Of a DNA stretch of 8,092 bases, positions 5,176-8,092 are shown piece by piece. This DNA comes from JBBDRV01 sp040905285. GTDB lineage: Bacteria > Bacteroidota > Rhodothermia > Balneolales > Balneolaceae. The stretch covers positions 1 through 8,092 of the forward strand of contig JBBDRV010000085.1 in the NCBI GenBank assembly GCA_040905285.1, read 5' to 3'. Position 1 is the stretch's first letter; each line of letters opens with the position of its first letter. The notes under the pieces are model-generated. The model was not told where the DNA came from. It was given only the letters and a program-made list of their open reading frames with translations, and did not search any database. The position numbers and the translations under genes are program-made.

Positions 5176-6522
5176 TCATACCAGGTTCTGAAGCACCATT
5201 GCAGCAATGCTGAAGTAAATCAGAAGGCCTGTGACATCTACTATTGTTGTAATCAGCGGACTGCTTGCAACGGCCGGGTCTATATTAAACCTGGTCAGCA
5301 AAAACGGGAGAACAGTACCGATAATATTTGCCACAAGTACGATAGCCACCATCGAAAGGCCCACTATTAAGCCAATCTCCCATCCGCCGCGAAATAAACC
5401 GAGCATCGAGCTTGCCAGACCCATAGCCAAACCGAGACCAAGTCCGACAAAAACCTCTTTTCCCGCCACCCTGACCCAGTGCGAAAGCTTTACATCCCCG
5501 ACTGCAATGGCCCGTACCATGATCGTTGCAGACTGGGCACCCGTATTCCCTCCGCTGTCAATCAGCAAGGGGATAAAAAAGGCAAGTGCGATCGCAGATG
5601 CCAGTACGTCCTCATAATATTCAATAACACCGGAAGACAGCAGATTGACAACGACCAGGATAATGAGCCAGGCAATTCGCTTGCCGAAAAGAGTCCGGAT
5701 CGGTGTTTCCCGGTATGTGGCCTTAAGAGGTGCGACAGCGGCCCCTTTATGAAAATCCTCGGTAGCCTCTTCGCGGGCGATATCAATGATATCATCGACC
5801 GTAACAATACCGATAAGTATGCCGCCGGAGTCGACAACAGGCATAGCCACCCTGTCATACTTGCTGAGCATCTCTACCGCATGCTCCTGATCTTCAAATG
5901 CGTTCAAAGCAACGAACGAATTATCCGTAATATCCCCTATCCGGTCGTGAGGATCCGCCAGGATAAGCTGTGTCAGCCGGAGGTCATCAATAAGCTTCTC
6001 ACTTTCGTCGACTACATAGATCACATTGACGGTCTCGGCACTGTATCCATACTCGCGGATGTGACGCATTGCCTGCTCTACTGTCCAGTCGGACCGTATT
6101 TTCACATATCTGGAGGTCATCAGCCGCCCGACAGTCTCGCGGGGATAGCCCAGCATCTGTTTGATTTCCTGCTGTTCTTCAGCATTCAGCAAATTCATCA
6201 CTCTCTGCGTAAGGTGGCCCGGCAGTTCTTCAACAATCGCCACCCGGTCATCCGGCTCAAGATTGGACATCACCTCCTCGAGCTGGCGCTTGGTCAGGAG
6301 GTCAAGCATTTCGACCTCCTTTGAGTTGCTGAGATGTGAAAATACTTCTGCAGCTTTCTGTTTTTTCAACAGCCTGAAAAGCACGGCTGAAACTTCTGGC
6401 TTTATCTCCTCGAGCAGTTCTGCAATATCGACTGCCGGCACATCATTCAGGGATTCCTTCAGGGCGACCCAGTCCCTGGAATCGATAAGCTCTTCAATTT
6501 CCGGCTTTAATAGCTGTAACAT
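5176..6522 (-). CDS. mgtE: MgtE-family magnesium transporter
   Basis: MgtE is a homodimeric inner-membrane Mg2+ channel gated by its own cytosolic Mg2+-sensing domains. The 448-residue product has the standard order. A helical MgtE N-domain covers about residues 5-130. Two CBS modules follow: about 135-190 (from LMTSRYVKIRSDWTVEQAM) and about 195-255 (ending IGIVTVDDIIDIAR). A connecting helix leads into five predicted membrane segments at roughly 283-300, 304-322, 355-376, 383-406 and 424-446. The signature PLLIDSGGNTGAQS (318-331) and the DPAVASSPLITTIVDVTG segment are present; Asp429 corresponds to the pore aspartate described in Thermus MgtE. The ATG at 6522 lacks a ribosome binding site. 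The gene follows rnc after 120 bases and precedes thyA by 27, so it is probably the first gene of a mgtE-thyA-folA transcript. I see no Mg2+ riboswitch upstream; the gap is short for an M-box. Confidence 0.95.
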   Translation of the reverse strand: MLQLLKPEIEELIDSRDWVALKESLNDVPAVDIAELLEEIKPEVSAVLFRLLKKQKAAEVFSHLSNSKEVEMLDLLTKRQLEEVMSNLEPDDRVAIVEELPGHLTQRVMNLLNAEEQQEIKQMLGYPRETVGRLMTSRYVKIRSDWTVEQAMRHIREYGYSAETVNVIYVVDESEKLIDDLRLTQLILADPHDRIGDITDNSFVALNAFEDQEHAVEMLSKYDRVAMPVVDSGGILIGIVTVDDIIDIAREEATEDFHKGAAVAPLKATYRETPIRTLFGKRIAWLIILVVVNLLSSGVIEYYEDVLASAIALAFFIPLLIDSGGNTGAQSATIMVRAIAVGDVKLSHWVRVAGKEVFVGLGLGLAMGLASSMLGLFRGGWEIGLIVGLSMVAIVLVANIIGTVLPFLLTRFNIDPAVASSPLITTIVDVTGLLIYFSIAAMVLQNLV

Positions 6523-6607
6523 TTGGAAACCCGGTTATATAATCAAAAATGGATGAAGCCGTGCGGATACCTAAGCTCGAAAACATCTATAAGAATCGCG
6601 CATACGC

Positions 6608-6637
6608 AAACAAAATACAAGAACCACGGTCAGGTTC
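6608..6637 (-). terminator. Weak stem-loop terminator after rnc
   Basis: On the - strand, a few bases after the rnc stop, GAACC and GGTTC (6637-6633 and 6625-6621) form a five-pair stem with a seven-base loop. They are followed by the T-rich run TTGTATTTTGTTT (6620-6608). Position and T-richness suit an intrinsic terminator closing the fabF-rnc transcript, but the stem is short, so some read-through into mgtE is possible. Confidence 0.4.
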
Positions 6638-6642
6638 ATTAT

Positions 6643-7410
6643 CTAATCTTCCAGTTCTGACTTCAGGAGTTCAATGGCCTGTCTCGCTGCAATTTGCTCA
6701 GCTTCCTTTTTGTTTTTTCCTGAACCGGTTCCGTAATCCTTGCCTCCGATGGATACAATGATTCTGAAGGTCTTGTCGTGCCCGGGGCCTGACTCTGAAA
6801 CTACCCTGTACAGAGGAAGTGGAAGTTTTTGCGCCTGGCTGAGTTCCAGCAGTACGCTTTTGAAATTATCCACAGTGACAGAAATACGATCCAGATCCAG
6901 AAACTCTGCAAATACCCCTTCTATAAATGTATATGCGCTGGAGTATCCTTCAGTTAGATATACTGCGGCGACAAGCGATTCAAAAACATCGGCCAGTACG
7001 CTTTTTGACAGTTCTATCCCCTGGCCGTGTGCACGTTTGCCGACTTCCAGCACCGTATTGAGCTCCAGTTCTTTCGCCAGTACTGCAAGGGTCTCCCCTT
7101 TAACAACCTTGGCTCTCAGTTTGGTCATAAACCCTTCGTCCTGGGTGGGGAATTTTTCAAAAATGATCTCTGTCACAACAAGATCCAGAACGGCATCTCC
7201 CAGAAATTCAAGTCTCTCGTAGGTTTCATGTTTTTCATACAGTTCGCCATCGATGATAGACCGGTGACGAAGTGCATGCTCAAAATGGGTGGTCTCCCTG
7301 ATCGGAAACCCGACGATCTTTTCAAGATGTTCCCACCGCTCCCTGATTTCAGGTCTTGAATGTTGCTCAGCAGCTTTTTTCTGAAAGGTTTTTTTCAGCC
7401 ACTTTAACAT
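6643..7410 (-). CDS. rnc: Ribonuclease III
   Basis: RNase III is a cytoplasmic, Mg2+-dependent, dimeric endonuclease that cuts double-stranded RNA, including rRNA precursors and antisense duplexes. The 255-residue product has the catalytic domain first (about 27-172). It contains the signature YERLEFLGDAVLDLVV (64-79), with Glu68 and Asp72, and SVLADVFESLVAAV (137-150), with Asp141 and Glu144, matching the metal ligands of E. coli. The double-stranded RNA-binding domain (about 182-251) has the SGPGHDKTF loop and the basic GSGKNKKEAEQIAARQAIELL end. A lysine-rich leader of about 20 residues (MLKWLKKTFQKKAAEQ) precedes the catalytic domain, so the protein is longer than the 226-residue E. coli enzyme. 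The ATG at 7410 begins 3 bases after the fabF stop, with only a weak GAAGAA upstream, so expression probably depends on the fabF transcript. Confidence 0.96.
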   Translation of the reverse strand: MLKWLKKTFQKKAAEQHSRPEIRERWEHLEKIVGFPIRETTHFEHALRHRSIIDGELYEKHETYERLEFLGDAVLDLVVTEIIFEKFPTQDEGFMTKLRAKVVKGETLAVLAKELELNTVLEVGKRAHGQGIELSKSVLADVFESLVAAVYLTEGYSSAYTFIEGVFAEFLDLDRISVTVDNFKSVLLELSQAQKLPLPLYRVVSESGPGHDKTFRIIVSIGGKDYGTGSGKNKKEAEQIAARQAIELLKSELED

Positions 7411-7413
7411 CGA

Positions 7414-8092
7414 TTATTCTTCGAACTTCTTGAACACCAGCGTCGTATTATGCCCGCCGAACCCGAAAGCGTTGTTCATGGCGTAACGTATTTCGCGGAC
7501 CTCAGCCTCGTTTGTTGTGTAATTAAGGTCACATTCGGAATCAGGCACTTCATAATTGATTGTCGGAGGCACCATGTTGTGATAAATCGACAGCAGGGTC
7601 GCGACCGACTCTCCCGCCCCGGCGGCACCGAGCATATGGCCGGTCATGGATTTGGTGGAATTCAGGTTCATATCGTAGGCATGGTCCCCGAAAACTTTCT
7701 TGATGGAATTGGTCTCTGCAATGTCACCCAGGGGCGTGGATGTGCCGTGCATATTAATATGGTCCACATCTTCCGGCTTGATTTCCGCCATTTCCAGGGC
7801 ATTGTTCATAGCCAGAATAACCCCGTTGCCTTCCGGGTCCGGAGCCGTTATGTGATGGGCATCAGCTGAAAAACCGTATCCCACGATCTCCCCGTAAATT
7901 CTTGCTCCCCGGTCCAGGGCAGAATCGAGCGATTCAAGGAACATCATTGCAGCCCCCTCTCCCAATACAAAGCCATCCCGGGTCTTGTCGAACGGGCGGG
8001 AGGCCGTTTCAGGAGATTCATTCCTGGTAGACAGGGCTTTCATGGACCCGAAACCGGCAATACCTATCTGCCAGACAGGGGACTCGGATCCG
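7414..8092 (-). CDS. fabF: 3-oxoacyl-ACP synthase II (FabF), C-terminal part
   Basis: FabF is the condensing enzyme that extends acyl-ACP with malonyl-ACP in type II fatty acid synthesis. The frame is open to the right edge, giving about 225 C-terminal residues of a protein usually near 415. The methionine at 8043 is internal (GFGSMKALSTRN), so the gene starts outside the window. Visible family segments are ALSTRN, SRPFDKTRDGFVLGEGA, the first active-site histidine in HINMHGTSTPLGD, the lysine and second histidine in NSTKSMTGHMLGAAGAGE, and the closing NNAFGFGGHNTTLVFKK loop. The active-site cysteine lies in the missing part. This tail excludes FabH but does not fully separate FabF from FabB; the DKTRDGFVLGEGA stretch and the rnc neighbour favour FabF. 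rnc follows after 3 bases; acpP is often found upstream of fabF, but that region is not visible. Confidence 0.94.
   Translation of the reverse strand, partial: GSESPVWQIGIAGFGSMKALSTRNESPETASRPFDKTRDGFVLGEGAAMMFLESLDSALDRGARIYGEIVGYGFSADAHHITAPDPEGNGVILAMNNALEMAEIKPEDVDHINMHGTSTPLGDIAETNSIKKVFGDHAYDMNLNSTKSMTGHMLGAAGAGESVATLLSIYHNMVPPTINYEVPDSECDLNYTTNEAEVREIRYAMNNAFGFGGHNTTLVFKKFEE

Noticed and set aside
5479..6324. 281-codon + strand open frame opposite mgtE
   Set aside because: It lies entirely antisense to a clear MgtE gene and its translation (rich in Cys, His, Arg, Ile) has no family features. It is a by-product of the codon use of the real gene.
6535..6541. TATATAA on the - strand as the -10 box of an mgtE promoter
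   Set aside because: It is only about 12 bases before the mgtE ATG and has no partner -35 at a suitable distance, so a promoter call would be a guess.
6523..6642. Possible Mg2+ riboswitch (M-box) before mgtE
   Set aside because: The gap is only 120 bases, part of it is taken by the rnc stem-loop, and I see no extended conserved helices. The region looks like a plain promoter-sized spacer.

Overview
The window is a stretch of ordinary bacterial chromosome, packed with housekeeping genes. It contains seven recognisable protein genes and one unidentified gene fragment at the left edge. Base composition looks close to even GC by eye. Apart from galE, most starts lack a well-placed Shine-Dalgarno sequence. 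fabF and rnc are adjacent, and thyA has a non-canonical YPxxWRRFP motif. Together these suggest a member of the Bacteroidota/Rhodothermota/Balneolota/Chlorobiota group, but this is inference from layout and protein flavour, not a proven placement.

Left block, + strand (1-1217): the 3' end of an unidentified helical, charged protein runs into galE (UDP-glucose 4-epimerase) through an ATGA stop/start overlap. galE meets, tail to tail, an M42-family metallo-aminopeptidase gene on the - strand (1294-2388). Between and slightly over their ends lies a possible 27-codon small ORF.

Middle block: the M42 gene diverges, across a 155-base spacer, from a + strand gene for an HD-domain phosphohydrolase of the dNTPase/SAMHD1-like type (2544-3809). 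The HD gene converges on the - strand cluster mgtE-thyA-folA (6522 down to 3806). The HD and folA stop codons are both TAG and share one palindromic CTAG. thyA and folA overlap by ATGA and form the thymidylate/tetrahydrofolate cycle: ThyA makes dTMP and oxidises methylene-THF to DHF, and FolA reduces the DHF back. mgtE (Mg2+ channel/transporter) is 27 bases upstream of thyA and probably shares its transcript.

Right block, - strand: fabF (3-oxoacyl-ACP synthase II, N-terminal part lost at the window edge) is followed after 3 bases by rnc (RNase III), a common bacterial pairing. A weak stem-loop follows rnc before the 120-base gap to mgtE.

I found no mobile element, CRISPR array, tRNA, rRNA, toxin-antitoxin pair or recognisable defence system, and nothing that looks like an undescribed system. 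The findings are modest: the CTAG-shared convergent stops, a mini-ORF leading into the HD gene, the small ORF after galE, and motif divergence in ThyA.
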